Source: an uncultured Eubacteriales bacterium (GTDB taxonomy: Bacteria > Bacillota_A > Clostridia > Lachnospirales > Cellulosilyticaceae). From it: a stretch of 21,380 nucleotides of DNA. Shown piece by piece: positions 6,697 through 14,656 of the stretch. The position numbers were made by a program, and so were the translations under genes. The stretch spans positions 1 through 21,380 of the forward strand of contig USPX01000016.1 in the NCBI GenBank assembly GCA_900556665.1, read 5' to 3'. The notes under the pieces were generated by a model. It was not told where the DNA came from. It searched no databases and worked only from the letters and a program-made list of their open reading frames with translations. Position 1 is the first letter of the stretch, and the number at the start of each line of letters is the position of its first letter.

Positions 6697-8628
6697 ATGT
6701 CTTCTAACCAAAAAAGACTATATCAAAACAAGCTTAAGTTTAGCTTAATATTTATTTTATCACTTATACTTATATGCTTAATATTTATAACTTGGCCTAT
6801 TTGGCAAAGCTACAATAAGTCCGTAGATATTATGCAATTAATACCCGATACCAAACCAGTATTTACCCTATCGTCTATTCTACCCTATGAGCATGAAGTA
6901 ACTATGGGGATTATTAATAATTCCTTCGACTCCATTTCTTCACCTAATCTATCTATTGATACACAAGACTTAGAATCAAACACAAATAAATTATTAGAAG
7001 ACCTTCAACTACTATCAAATAGTTTACCTTCAAATAATAACGCTATATTTTTGTCTGTGTTACCTGCAGAAAATATTACTACTGGAGCTTATATTGATAT
7101 TTTTGCAGACTTAAATACTACACTTAAGGCTAATAACTTATCCAACGTTCAGCTTATTCCTTACGTTCAAACTGAGATTTCTAGCAGCTCTTTAAATCAT
7201 ACGCTCAAAAAATACCAAAGCTTAAATAGTTCGTATATGGGGTTCACTATTTCCTCAATTGATGATTTAAAAACACTTGATAAGATTTATAATACATTGG
7301 ATGATTCTATTACTTTAATACTAAACGATGTCATTTATCAAAATAATATCTCTGATAGCTCAATAGGGGCTAAAATTATTAATTATGTTTATTATAATTT
7401 AGCAATCAAATATCCACGTATTACAACTATTTATACACCTTACGTTACACTTAGTCGTAATAAATGGCTTAAGGATGTAAATGCTTCACTACTTCCAACT
7501 TTAGATAAACGCTATATCAGTACTTATGAGCATCTTATTTCAAAGCCTTGGATTACAACAAAACCAGGAGAAATCACAAATAAATCTCCTTATGTAACTT
7601 TAAAGGATTATGATACTTTATCTAATGACGTAGAAATCATAATGTCACCTGATTCACCACTATTAAAGGCTTCTAAAGACAAAAATGAAAATATAGCTTA
7701 TATTAACTATCGCATTAATTCACAGTTATTTAAGGTACAAGCCTATTATCCTTATGAGCTAAAATTAGACACTAATGTATTGCCAAATGGTATCAATCGT
7801 TTTAAAGCTTTAGCCTATAACAATTTAGATACTATTATCAAAGCACCTAGTATTGATTTAATAATTAATAATGATAATGTTAAGGCACGTCCAGCTAGGC
7901 TTCAAAACACCTATACATTAGATCAAAAACCTAGTTATACATCTGAATATATTCCTATTCTTATGTATCACACAATCGCCGATACTGTTGCACCAGAGGA
8001 TGAAAACAGCTGTGTTGAAACAAACGTATTTGAAAGTCAAATCAAAGGACTACTAGATAATAATTACACACCTATTAGCTTCTATGATTTAGAAAACTAT
8101 CTAGAAGGTAAGGCCGGTCTACCAGAAAAGCCAATTTTAATTACTATGGATGATGGCTATCTCAACAACTATACATTAGCCTACCCTATTTATAAAAAAT
8201 ATAATATTCCGGCCACATTATTTGTATCTCCTTATTACATGCAACAAGAAAATACAGATAGACACTTCGGCTTTAATGCAGCTAGAGAAATGGAAGCAAG
8301 CGGTTTAATAGACATCGAATCACATGGATACAATCATACACCATTTACTCATCTCTCACTACGAGATGTTAAATATCACATTTCCATCTCAAAAGGTATC
8401 TTAGAACAAAATTTAGGCAAACGTGACACATTCACCTTCGCCTATCCTCAGTTCCGCAATACCTACCTCACTCGTAAAATCCTAACAACCCAAGGTGTAA
8501 ACTTCCAAATCACCAAATTAGCCAAATCGGGGACAGGTCTTCAAAGTTCACGTTTAAAACGTATTAATGTACCAAATACAATGTCTCCTCAAGAACTCAT
8601 TGCCACTATCGAAGATCTCACTCATTAA
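6697..8628 (+). CDS. Membrane-anchored polysaccharide deacetylase (CE4/NodB fold)
   Basis: I start at ATG 6697 because GGAGG (6687-6691) sits 5 nt before it; an in-frame TTG at 6685 lies upstream of the Shine-Dalgarno. The product has 643 residues: a TM anchor (about 15-35), an unassigned region (about 50-290), a probable Ig-like beta domain (about 300-395, with the LPNGINRFKALAY pattern), and a C-terminal NodB-type deacetylase. The latter shows PILMYHTI (420-427), TMDDGY (483-488) with the metal/catalytic Asp pair, SHGYNHT (542-548) with the His ligands, and a closing LKRINVP segment. Such enzymes remove N- or O-acetyl groups from peptidoglycan or surface polysaccharide outside the cell. Residues 611-618 (SGTGLQSS) are encoded by a copy of the dispersed repeat, close to the fold's last strand. 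The substrate is unknown. Confidence 0.82.
   Translation: MSSNQKRLYQNKLKFSLIFILSLILICLIFITWPIWQSYNKSVDIMQLIPDTKPVFTLSSILPYEHEVTMGIINNSFDSISSPNLSIDTQDLESNTNKLLEDLQLLSNSLPSNNNAIFLSVLPAENITTGAYIDIFADLNTTLKANNLSNVQLIPYVQTEISSSSLNHTLKKYQSLNSSYMGFTISSIDDLKTLDKIYNTLDDSITLILNDVIYQNNISDSSIGAKIINYVYYNLAIKYPRITTIYTPYVTLSRNKWLKDVNASLLPTLDKRYISTYEHLISKPWITTKPGEITNKSPYVTLKDYDTLSNDVEIIMSPDSPLLKASKDKNENIAYINYRINSQLFKVQAYYPYELKLDTNVLPNGINRFKALAYNNLDTIIKAPSIDLIINNDNVKARPARLQNTYTLDQKPSYTSEYIPILMYHTIADTVAPEDENSCVETNVFESQIKGLLDNNYTPISFYDLENYLEGKAGLPEKPILITMDDGYLNNYTLAYPIYKKYNIPATLFVSPYYMQQENTDRHFGFNAAREMEASGLIDIESHGYNHTPFTHLSLRDVKYHISISKGILEQNLGKRDTFTFAYPQFRNTYLTRKILTTQGVNFQITKLAKSGTGLQSSRLKRINVPNTMSPQELIATIEDLTH
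8529..8546 (+). repeat. Dispersed repeat copy inside the deacetylase gene
   Basis: GGGGACAGGTCTTCAAAG is read as GGG-ACA-GGT-CTT-CAA, a different frame from the sheath copies, so it gives GTGLQ instead of GQVYK. No stop or frameshift results. Confidence 0.75.
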
Positions 8629-8660
8629 TTTCTAGGATATAGGTTTTGGGGGATATAAAT

Positions 8661-8678
8661 TTGGGGACAGGTCTTTAA
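8661..8678 (+). repeat. Dispersed repeat copy downstream of the deacetylase stop
   Basis: TTGGGGACAGGTCTTTAA lies about 33 bp after the deacetylase stop and before the terminator at 8708-8745. It is a single copy with no inverted partner nearby. Confidence 0.8.
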
Positions 8679-8707
8679 TATTGCTTCTAGTATGATATAA
8701 AATAAAG

Positions 8708-8745
8708 AAGGGTTATTCCACTTTCAATTAAGTGAAATAACCCTT
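8708..8745. terminator. Bidirectional terminator between convergent genes
   Basis: AAGGGTTATTCCACTT (8708-8723) pairs with 8730-8745 over 16 positions with one mismatch and a 6-nt loop; T-rich sequence follows on the plus strand and the complement is also T-rich. It lies between the convergent deacetylase and SLH-protein genes. Confidence 0.8.
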
Positions 8746-8764
8746 TTCTTATCTATTCTATTAA

Positions 8765-10282
8765 CTAATTAATTAACATTTTGTCATTATAATCTTTTTG
8801 TAAATCATATCTCAAATAATCTATGAATTGATCTAAGAATGTTGCACATTCTGCTTTTGTTACATATTTTTTAGGGAAAATATACCCATTGCTTACTGTA
8901 ATAATCCCTAATTTACTAGCTGCATATAAAGAACTCTTTGCCCATGATGAAATTTCTTTATCATCTATAAATGGTGTATATGCGTCCATCGTTGCTAATC
9001 CTAATCTTTCTAATCCTATAGCACGAATGTTATATAAATACATCATTTCTCTTGTTAAATATGTACTACCTCCAAAGGTGCCTCCACTGATTAATCCTGC
9101 ATTATAGGCTGCTACTGCATATCTATAATTTGGATCAGTCTCTCTTATATCTGTAAATGGTGATACTTCTACTTTTTTCTTTTTAGATGTTCCTGAAGAC
9201 CCCTTTTTAGCAGTTGTATCTTCTGGCAATTCTATTTGTAACGCTGTAACTAACATTCTAATATACTCACCTTTAGTAACTACTTGATTTGGTGAGAATG
9301 TAGCCGCATTATCATTGAATATATTCATACTATACATTTTCTTAATCTGTGTTTCTGCAGGATGCCCTTGCAGATTTAAATTAGTTGGTAATGCAAGTTG
9401 TTCGATTGTTGGTGTATTTTCTACACTAATCATACCTGATAACTCATCATCATATAATATTGGACTACCTTGTAAAATATTATAGCTTAATGCACCTTCA
9501 TTTCTAATAATTTCCTTGTAATTTCCACTCATACTAATGGCTGTTGGTTCATTTGTATCATACTGTATATCTCTATGAACCGTATATGTTGGAGTTTCCT
9601 CTATTGAGTAACCTTCTCCATTTCCACGATCTATTGTAATCGTTCTTCTTTGAGTCTCTGATTTAGCAAATGCTTGTTCATATCCATAAATAGGACCAAA
9701 TACAGATACTGTTACTTCACTATTACTTCCAGCAGTATATACAGCATCATATTGAACATCACCTCTATAATACAATACTCCTGGAGTGTAATCCTCTAAT
9801 ATACTTTTTGTATAACTAGATTTATCACTATCTAATTTATATGTTGTACCATTTGCTACAACTGTTTCACTCCATTTTTTAACTGTAGATACTTTTTTAG
9901 CTTGTTTTAAAGTTGCATCATATACATATTGTGTTTCAAATGTGATTGATCTTGTTACCCTTGTTGTATTAGTAGCGTTTTGACCTCTCATAACATATGA
10001 TTCTGTGTAACTTCCTACACCAGCTTCTTTATCCATCTCTTTTCCCGGTTTTATTTCAATAGTTCCCTCTACTGTTTCTGCTTTACCTGAAAGATATACA
10101 TTTTCTTTATATGGTAATGTATACTTTGAAACTTTCTTTGTATTTGTTTGTGCTAATTCTGTTGATGTTTTTAGTTTAATACCTGAACTAATTCCACCAA
10201 AATATCCCATCTCACCTTCAGCAGCATAAATAGAACTTGTTATTAACATAAAACTTAGGCCTAATGCAAATATTTTTCTCAT
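8765..10282 (-). CDS. Exported SLH-domain protein
   Basis: This 505-residue protein starts with a signal peptide (MRKIFALGLSFMLITSSIYA, cut near AEG). Residues 22-290 are beta-rich and Thr/Ser/Tyr-rich and I do not recognise them. Three S-layer-homology modules follow: about 305-350 (MNIFNDNAATFSPNQVVTKGEY pattern), about 375-430 (FTDI... YAVAAYNAGLISGG) and about 436-490 (FIDDKEISSWAKSSLYAA ... VTKAECA). A Lys/Ser linker (358-371) separates modules 1 and 2. SLH triplets anchor proteins non-covalently to pyruvylated wall polymers. Its AGGAGG overlaps the stop codon (TAG, 10294-10292) of the upstream gene, and only 9 bp separate the two genes, so they are very likely co-transcribed and translationally coupled. 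The C-terminal anchor leaves the N-terminal half as the functional, exposed part. Confidence 0.85.
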   Translation of the reverse strand: MRKIFALGLSFMLITSSIYAAEGEMGYFGGISSGIKLKTSTELAQTNTKKVSKYTLPYKENVYLSGKAETVEGTIEIKPGKEMDKEAGVGSYTESYVMRGQNATNTTRVTRSITFETQYVYDATLKQAKKVSTVKKWSETVVANGTTYKLDSDKSSYTKSILEDYTPGVLYYRGDVQYDAVYTAGSNSEVTVSVFGPIYGYEQAFAKSETQRRTITIDRGNGEGYSIEETPTYTVHRDIQYDTNEPTAISMSGNYKEIIRNEGALSYNILQGSPILYDDELSGMISVENTPTIEQLALPTNLNLQGHPAETQIKKMYSMNIFNDNAATFSPNQVVTKGEYIRMLVTALQIELPEDTTAKKGSSGTSKKKKVEVSPFTDIRETDPNYRYAVAAYNAGLISGGTFGGSTYLTREMMYLYNIRAIGLERLGLATMDAYTPFIDDKEISSWAKSSLYAASKLGIITVSNGYIFPKKYVTKAECATFLDQFIDYLRYDLQKDYNDKMLIN

Positions 10283-10291
10283 TGGTTCCTC

Positions 10292-12034
10292 CTAATTTTC
10301 TACAATTATAATATAACCGTCGGCACTACCTGTTGTATCTTTTAAATTAGTAGATATCATAGCACTAATAATGTCACCCTTTTGTAACTTGCTAGGAGGG
10401 ATAACCTTTCCATCCTTGATTATTATACTATTTGCCCCTACATTAATAGTTGCTCCTATATTTTTCTTACTATATTCAAGCCATTTCTTTTGGCTCTTAT
10501 GATAGTAGTACACATCTTTAATACCAATACTATTATCATCAACTTTGTAGACCTGTCCCTTAGCAGCGTTAGTTACATAAGGCATTTTTACAACCATCTG
10601 TGCTTTATCACCAACTGCAACTACAGTATATACATTATCTACTTCTGACTCTTCACCATATGCTAAGAATTTTTCTATTCCACCTGCTACATAGCCCCCT
10701 TCATCATAGAATTTAGTATCTACATCAATAGAGAATGTACGTGGTGTTGGATGGAAGTACCATTTATTTCCGTCTAATAATGAGAATGTCTCAAATTGGA
10801 ATTCTTCGCTATCCTTAATTTTCTTAATTCTACCTCTAAATACTTCTAATGATGCTGTTGTTACATCACTCGAAACCTTTCCTACTGCTAATTTATTTCC
10901 ACCAGTTACTACTGCTTGTAATACATCGCCAACCATAATATTATGTGATTCAACTAATTTATTATCTCTAACAATAATTGCATCTTCTGCAACATATAAA
11001 GTTTCTCCTGATAATAATTTAATAACTCCTGATGAAGCATATGTTACTGTGGATGGTTCCAATGTGTTTTGTAACTTACTTTGGAAATTTATTTTAGCTG
11101 CATACTCTTTCCCCTTGTAATTTTCAGCAGCAACATATGCATATCCTTGGGCATTTTTTAGATTTCTACTTATATAATCTAATGAAACCTGATTACCAAT
11201 TAAGTAGGATTTTATATTTTGTGTATTAATATTAAGACGTAGTAAATTATTATAACTTCCCCAATTAAGCTTTCCTAATGCTTGTGCATTCTTCAAATTT
11301 AATAGGTTCTTATATTTATCAATAGCAGTAACTTGCCCTCTATAAATATTAGAAATAATACGTGTGTCATTATCAACGACAACTTCTTCTATATTTTCTT
11401 CTATAATTCCTTCACCTAATATCTTTTGTGAAACTAATATTTTCACCCAATCACCAGGCTTAATTATACTAATTGAACCAGGTACACCACCTTTAGTCAC
11501 AGGAGTTGATAAATCTAAATCATATGAATAAATATTTCCTTTTTCATCTTCAAGAATAATATTAGTTGCACCTTCCGAATTAAAATTAAATGTATTTACT
11601 TTAGCATAACGCATTATATAATCATTGTACGCACTAATATATGTAACATATTTATCTTTATCCATCCTAATATAGATACAATCACCAGCTTTAATGCTTC
11701 CTATTGTCGTATCTCTTGAATCATATTTAAAATAAGGGAACATCTCATCTAAATAACCGATTTTATCTTCAGTTTCATAATAAGGTTGCTTTTCTACACT
11801 AATTTCATTAGCATAATAACTTCTTGTAATTGTTGCCCCATTACTATTTCTATATGTTATATATCCTAATTGAGGATTGTTTTCTATAACAATTCCTCGG
11901 TCTTCAGAATAATTGTCATATAATGTATCCATATATTCTTGTTGATCATAATATACTGGTACACTAGCCATTGTACTTAAACCTATACTCACAGCTAGCA
12001 TCATAGAACCCATCATAAACCATCGTTTCTTCAT
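10292..12034 (-). CDS. Exported beta-repeat protein of unknown function, partner of the SLH protein
   Basis: I do not recognise a family. The 580-residue product has a signal peptide (about 1-24, MKKRWFMMGSMMLAVSIGLS onward) and no SLH or sortase motif. Internal repetition is visible: four segments share a hydrophobic-Gly-Asp pattern (IKAGDCIYI, IKPGDWVKI, IMVGDVLQA, LQKGDIISA), and three begin with (K/R)G(Q/R)(V/I) (RGQVTAID, RGRIKKIK, KGQVYKVD). The third of these is encoded by a copy of the dispersed repeat. This suggests tandem small beta-barrel or OB-like units. It is the first gene of a two-gene unit with the SLH protein, so it may assemble with that protein at the cell surface; this is inference. 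AGGAGG lies 8 nt before the ATG. Confidence 0.75.
   Translation of the reverse strand: MKKRWFMMGSMMLAVSIGLSTMASVPVYYDQQEYMDTLYDNYSEDRGIVIENNPQLGYITYRNSNGATITRSYYANEISVEKQPYYETEDKIGYLDEMFPYFKYDSRDTTIGSIKAGDCIYIRMDKDKYVTYISAYNDYIMRYAKVNTFNFNSEGATNIILEDEKGNIYSYDLDLSTPVTKGGVPGSISIIKPGDWVKILVSQKILGEGIIEENIEEVVVDNDTRIISNIYRGQVTAIDKYKNLLNLKNAQALGKLNWGSYNNLLRLNINTQNIKSYLIGNQVSLDYISRNLKNAQGYAYVAAENYKGKEYAAKINFQSKLQNTLEPSTVTYASSGVIKLLSGETLYVAEDAIIVRDNKLVESHNIMVGDVLQAVVTGGNKLAVGKVSSDVTTASLEVFRGRIKKIKDSEEFQFETFSLLDGNKWYFHPTPRTFSIDVDTKFYDEGGYVAGGIEKFLAYGEESEVDNVYTVVAVGDKAQMVVKMPYVTNAAKGQVYKVDDNSIGIKDVYYYHKSQKKWLEYSKKNIGATINVGANSIIIKDGKVIPPSKLQKGDIISAMISTNLKDTTGSADGYIIIVEN
10544..10560 (-). repeat. Dispersed repeat copy inside the exported beta-repeat protein gene
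   Basis: On the coding strand AGGGACAGGTCTACAAA reads (A)-GGG-ACAG..., in the frame that encodes GQVYK, as in the sheath gene. The encoded peptide falls exactly where sister repeats of the protein have RGQV or RGRI. Confidence 0.75.
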
Positions 12035-12054
12035 ACACTCTACCTCCTATTGTA

Positions 12055-12084
12055 TTTATAACCCTGTCTTATATATCGGTTCAA
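12055..12084 (-). promoter_or_regulatory. Possible sigma-A promoter of the SLH operon
   Basis: TTGAAC (12084-12079) and TATAAA (12060-12055) are 18 nt apart on the minus strand. The implied start near 12048 gives a very short leader with the AGGAGG almost at its 5' end, so the true start may differ. Confidence 0.4.
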
Positions 12085-12100
12085 CCATATATTAAGTTTA

Positions 12101-12163
12101 TGGGGACAGGTCTTTAAAATTCATGTTTGGGTATCAAACATGAATTTTAAAGACCTGTCCCCA
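12101..12163. repeat. 63-bp perfect palindrome made of two inverted dispersed-repeat copies
   Basis: Arms 12101-12129 and 12135-12163 are perfectly complementary over 29 bp around the loop GGTAT. The outer part is the dispersed repeat (TGGGGACAGGTCTTTAAA); the inner 11-12 bp of each arm (ending in ATGTTTG) is not found in other copies. It begins 4 bp after the stop of the DUF1934 gene and 17 bp before the SLH operon's putative -35. No T-run follows on either strand, so it is a hairpin but not a classic intrinsic terminator. Confidence 0.92.
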
Positions 12164-12167
12164 TTTA

Positions 12168-12566
12168 TTAGTTGGCTACAAGCATATATATATTATCGCT
12201 TACTTTTTTATCTTGCATCCAGATAGAGTATTCAATATAGATTTTAATCCCTTTTTCTAAAATATACGTGTCACATTTATGTGTCTTTATTTGAATTTCC
12301 ATTTCTCCATATGGTGTATAATAAATTGTTTTATGTGGCATTTCCTTATCAAAAGATAAATCTGCTTTCATTCCACCATATCGTTTTACAGATATTTTAT
12401 TATCTTTAGCTTTTATCATTGTAGTAACATTATTTTCAGTTTCTTTATAAGTAATAAATATTCCATCATTTTTAAAAGCAAGTTGACCTTTATAACTTAC
12501 TTCATTTGTATCAAAATGTGTGTCGTATGTTTGTTTATCATATACTTTTATTGTTACTTGTTTCAT
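12168..12566 (-). CDS. DUF1934 (YwiB-like) small beta-barrel protein
   Basis: The 132-residue protein has no signal peptide or TM segment. The pattern of strands and the segments FITYKETENN, MIKAKDNKISVKRYGG, YYTPYGEMEIQIKT and the closing IYIEYSI fit the DUF1934 family, a lipocalin-like small barrel common in Firmicutes with no established biochemical role. It is usually a single-domain protein of about 130-150 residues, as here. A GAGGAAAA Shine-Dalgarno precedes the ATG. It lies downstream of ddl but is separated from it by a strong hairpin, so it probably has its own promoter in the AT-rich 12567-12630 stretch. Confidence 0.7.
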   Translation of the reverse strand: MKQVTIKVYDKQTYDTHFDTNEVSYKGQLAFKNDGIFITYKETENNVTTMIKAKDNKISVKRYGGMKADLSFDKEMPHKTIYYTPYGEMEIQIKTHKCDTYILEKGIKIYIEYSIWMQDKKVSDNIYMLVAN

Positions 12567-12630
12567 TAACTTTTCCTCTATACTATCGTTTATTAATCAT
12601 AAATTTAATTAATTATATAATATTCCTAGC

Positions 12631-12685
12631 AATATAATAAGGTTATTTGCGGTACATATTCTATCACAAATAACCTTATTATATT
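12631..12685 (-). terminator. Long hairpin downstream of ddl
   Basis: AATATAATAAGGTTATTTG (12631-12649) is perfectly complementary to 12667-12685, a 19-bp stem with a 17-nt loop, 28 bp after the ddl stop. The following minus-strand sequence is only moderately T-rich, so termination is likely but not certain. Confidence 0.6.
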
Positions 12686-12713
12686 CTATACTATATGTCT
12701 ATTATGAACTTAA

Positions 12714-13766
12714 TTATAAGCTTGCAAGTTCAACTAAATTAGTTATAAGTTCTGTTATTTCAATACCTGCTGCTTTAAAAAGCATTGGATACATACTAAT
12801 AGATGTAAAACCTGGTAATGTATTAAGCTCATTAAATATAATTCCACCATCTTCTTTTACAAAGAAATCAATTCGTGAAATACCTTTTCCTTCTACTGCA
12901 TCAAATACATCTCTTGCGTATTGTCTAATCTTTTCTTTTGTTTCTTCTGGTAAATCTGCATCTACTACCGTTTTTGATTCTGCATTATTATATTTTGCAT
13001 CAAAATCATAAAATTCCGCTGCTGCTAAAATTTCACCCACACCTGAAACTTTTACCTCTTCATTTCCTAATACAGCTGTTTCTACTTCTCTACCTACAAT
13101 AGTTTCTTCAACTAATGCTTTTTTATCATGTTTCATAGCTTCTCTTAAACCATCGACTAACTCTTCTTTGTTTTTAGCTTTAGATATACCTACTGATGAT
13201 CCTGCATTAGCTGGTTTAATAAAATATGGATAGTCAAAAGCAGCTTCAATCTTTTCTACCACTTGATGAATATCTACTAATTCTTTATCTTTTACAATTA
13301 CATATTTCGCTTGAGGAACATTTTTTGTTGCTACTGCTATTTTAGTAAATGCTTTATCCATTGAAATTGCTGATGCTAATACACCACATCCTACAAATGG
13401 AATTTGTGCTAATTGGCAAAGACCTTGGATTGTTCCATCCTCTCCGTTTTTCCCATGTAATACTGGAAATACTACATCAATGTTAATTTTAATTTGTTCT
13501 GTATTCCCTTCTTTGCAAATCCATAGACATTTTTGTGTTGCATCTGGGCTAAGAATTGCAGGAATACCATTTGTTTGCCATCCGTTTTTAGTAAGGTCTA
13601 AATCATTACCTTTGTATAATAACCATTTACCTTCTTTAGTAATTCCTACTGGATGTACTTCATATTTAGTTTTATCAATATTAGTTAAAATAGTTGTAGC
13701 TGACTTAAGTGATACCTCATGTTCTGATGAGCATCCTCCGAATAATAATAATACATTCTTTTTCAT
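12714..13766 (-). CDS. ddl: D-alanine--D-alanine ligase
   Basis: This cytoplasmic ATP-grasp enzyme joins two D-Ala to make the dipeptide for peptidoglycan precursors. At 350 residues it has the family's usual length. Diagnostic segments: FGGCSSEHEVSL (9-20) with the N-terminal substrate-binding Glu15, HGKNGEDGTIQG (104-115), KPANAGSSVGISK (184-196) for ATP binding, the AKY at 257-259 whose Lys-Tyr is typical of D-Ala-D-Ala rather than VanA-type D-Ala-D-Lac ligases, SRIDFF (297-302), and NELNTLPGFTSISMYP (312-327) with Mg and second-substrate residues. AGGAGG precedes the ATG. The gene sits after spoIIR but has its own promoter-like sequence, so it is probably the housekeeping copy or a sporulation-linked paralogue; I cannot tell which. 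Confidence 0.95.
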   Translation of the reverse strand: MKKNVLLLFGGCSSEHEVSLKSATTILTNIDKTKYEVHPVGITKEGKWLLYKGNDLDLTKNGWQTNGIPAILSPDATQKCLWICKEGNTEQIKINIDVVFPVLHGKNGEDGTIQGLCQLAQIPFVGCGVLASAISMDKAFTKIAVATKNVPQAKYVIVKDKELVDIHQVVEKIEAAFDYPYFIKPANAGSSVGISKAKNKEELVDGLREAMKHDKKALVEETIVGREVETAVLGNEEVKVSGVGEILAAAEFYDFDAKYNNAESKTVVDADLPEETKEKIRQYARDVFDAVEGKGISRIDFFVKEDGGIIFNELNTLPGFTSISMYPMLFKAAGIEITELITNLVELASL

Positions 13767-13826
13767 TGTGTTCCTCCTATTTACAGAACCTATATTATCT
13801 AGTATTTTCCTATATGTTATTATTAT

Positions 13827-13855
13827 ATTTTAGTACGTTATTATTTATTATTCAA
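13827..13855 (-). promoter_or_regulatory. Putative sigma-A promoter of ddl
   Basis: TTGAAT (13855-13850), a 17-nt spacer and TAAAAT (13832-13827) lie on the minus strand 60-90 nt before the ddl ATG, in the gap after spoIIR. Confidence 0.45.
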
Positions 13856-13885
13856 CCACACAATCCATATTTTAACCGTAAAACT

Positions 13886-14578
13886 TTAGTGTTCATTACC
13901 ATCCTTGTAATTTTCCTTATGCAAGCATGAATTCACTGCATCTACAACTTTAAAACGTATTTCATAAGGACGTTCTGACTTAGAAATAAGATTATATTGC
14001 TCTGATGTTAGCTGCTCTTGCAGTTCCTCTTTACCCTCTATTGGAACTACTCCCGTTGCAGCATCTACATAACATAATGGTGGAAACATGATACACCACC
14101 AGTTTTGTCCTCTACCTTCACCTATAATTACACGACAAGCCTCATATTGCCCTGCTGGTAAAACGATATCACCATAAGCTTTTGTTGGAAAATTTGCTTT
14201 ATCTAAAAACACTTGAACCTCATAGTCTTTTCCCCAATTCTTTATTACACGCCCTGCTACATTTTCAATCTCATCTGTATGTGTTTGAATAATCATCTTA
14301 CTTTCCTCAATGTTTTTAGCTTCTTTTAATAATGGCTCCATATACGCTATAATCTCATCTTTTACTTGTTGCTTAAGTAACTGATCCTCTGTACTATCAC
14401 TGTTTGCTACTACATGAAATCGTAACATACTCTCAGCTAAATCCTTGTTTACTCCATTAGCATATACTGTAATTATTCCTACACTAATACATGCAACAAA
14501 TGCTAGCATTAACACTATTATATAGATATAGTTAGTTCTATTCTTCTTAACTTCTAATAACTCACCCAATTTACTCAT
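13886..14578 (-). CDS. spoIIR: Stage II sporulation protein R (forespore-to-mother-cell signal)
   Basis: SpoIIR is made in the forespore and exported to the intermembrane space, where it triggers SpoIIGA to process pro-sigma-E in the mother cell. The 230-residue protein has one TM or signal segment (about 17-40) followed by the family's hallmarks: LRFHVVANSDSTEDQLLK (52-69), FPTKAYGDIVLPAGQYEA (130-147) and GEGRGQNWWCIMFPPLC (153-169). GGGGGAG lies about 7 nt before the ATG. A sigma-F-like promoter just upstream fits known spoIIR control. The last 60 residues are shorter than in some homologues, but all conserved blocks are present. Confidence 0.95.
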   Translation of the reverse strand: MSKLGELLEVKKNRTNYIYIIVLMLAFVACISVGIITVYANGVNKDLAESMLRFHVVANSDSTEDQLLKQQVKDEIIAYMEPLLKEAKNIEESKMIIQTHTDEIENVAGRVIKNWGKDYEVQVFLDKANFPTKAYGDIVLPAGQYEACRVIIGEGRGQNWWCIMFPPLCYVDAATGVVPIEGKEELQEQLTSEQYNLISKSERPYEIRFKVVDAVNSCLHKENYKDGNEH

Positions 14579-14620
14579 TTTTATCTCCCCCTGGTATTCC
14601 TTTTCTTCTTTTCCTGACTA

Positions 14621-14650
14621 AAGCCTTGCCTTAAATTAAATAATTTATAC
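14621..14650 (-). promoter_or_regulatory. Sigma-F-like promoter of spoIIR
   Basis: On the minus strand GTATA (14650-14646), a 15-nt spacer and GGCAAGGCTT (14630-14621) match the forespore sigma-F consensus (GYWTA, 15 nt, GGNRANANTW) at all but one defined base. The predicted start is about 35 nt before the spoIIR ATG. The -35 lies only 7 bp beyond the stop codon of the Y1 transposase gene. Confidence 0.65.
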
Positions 14651-14656
14651 ACATGT

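Noticed and set aside
12101..12163. The 63-bp palindrome as an intrinsic terminator
   Set aside because: No T-run follows either arm. It is kept as a repeat, though it may still affect transcription or RNA decay.
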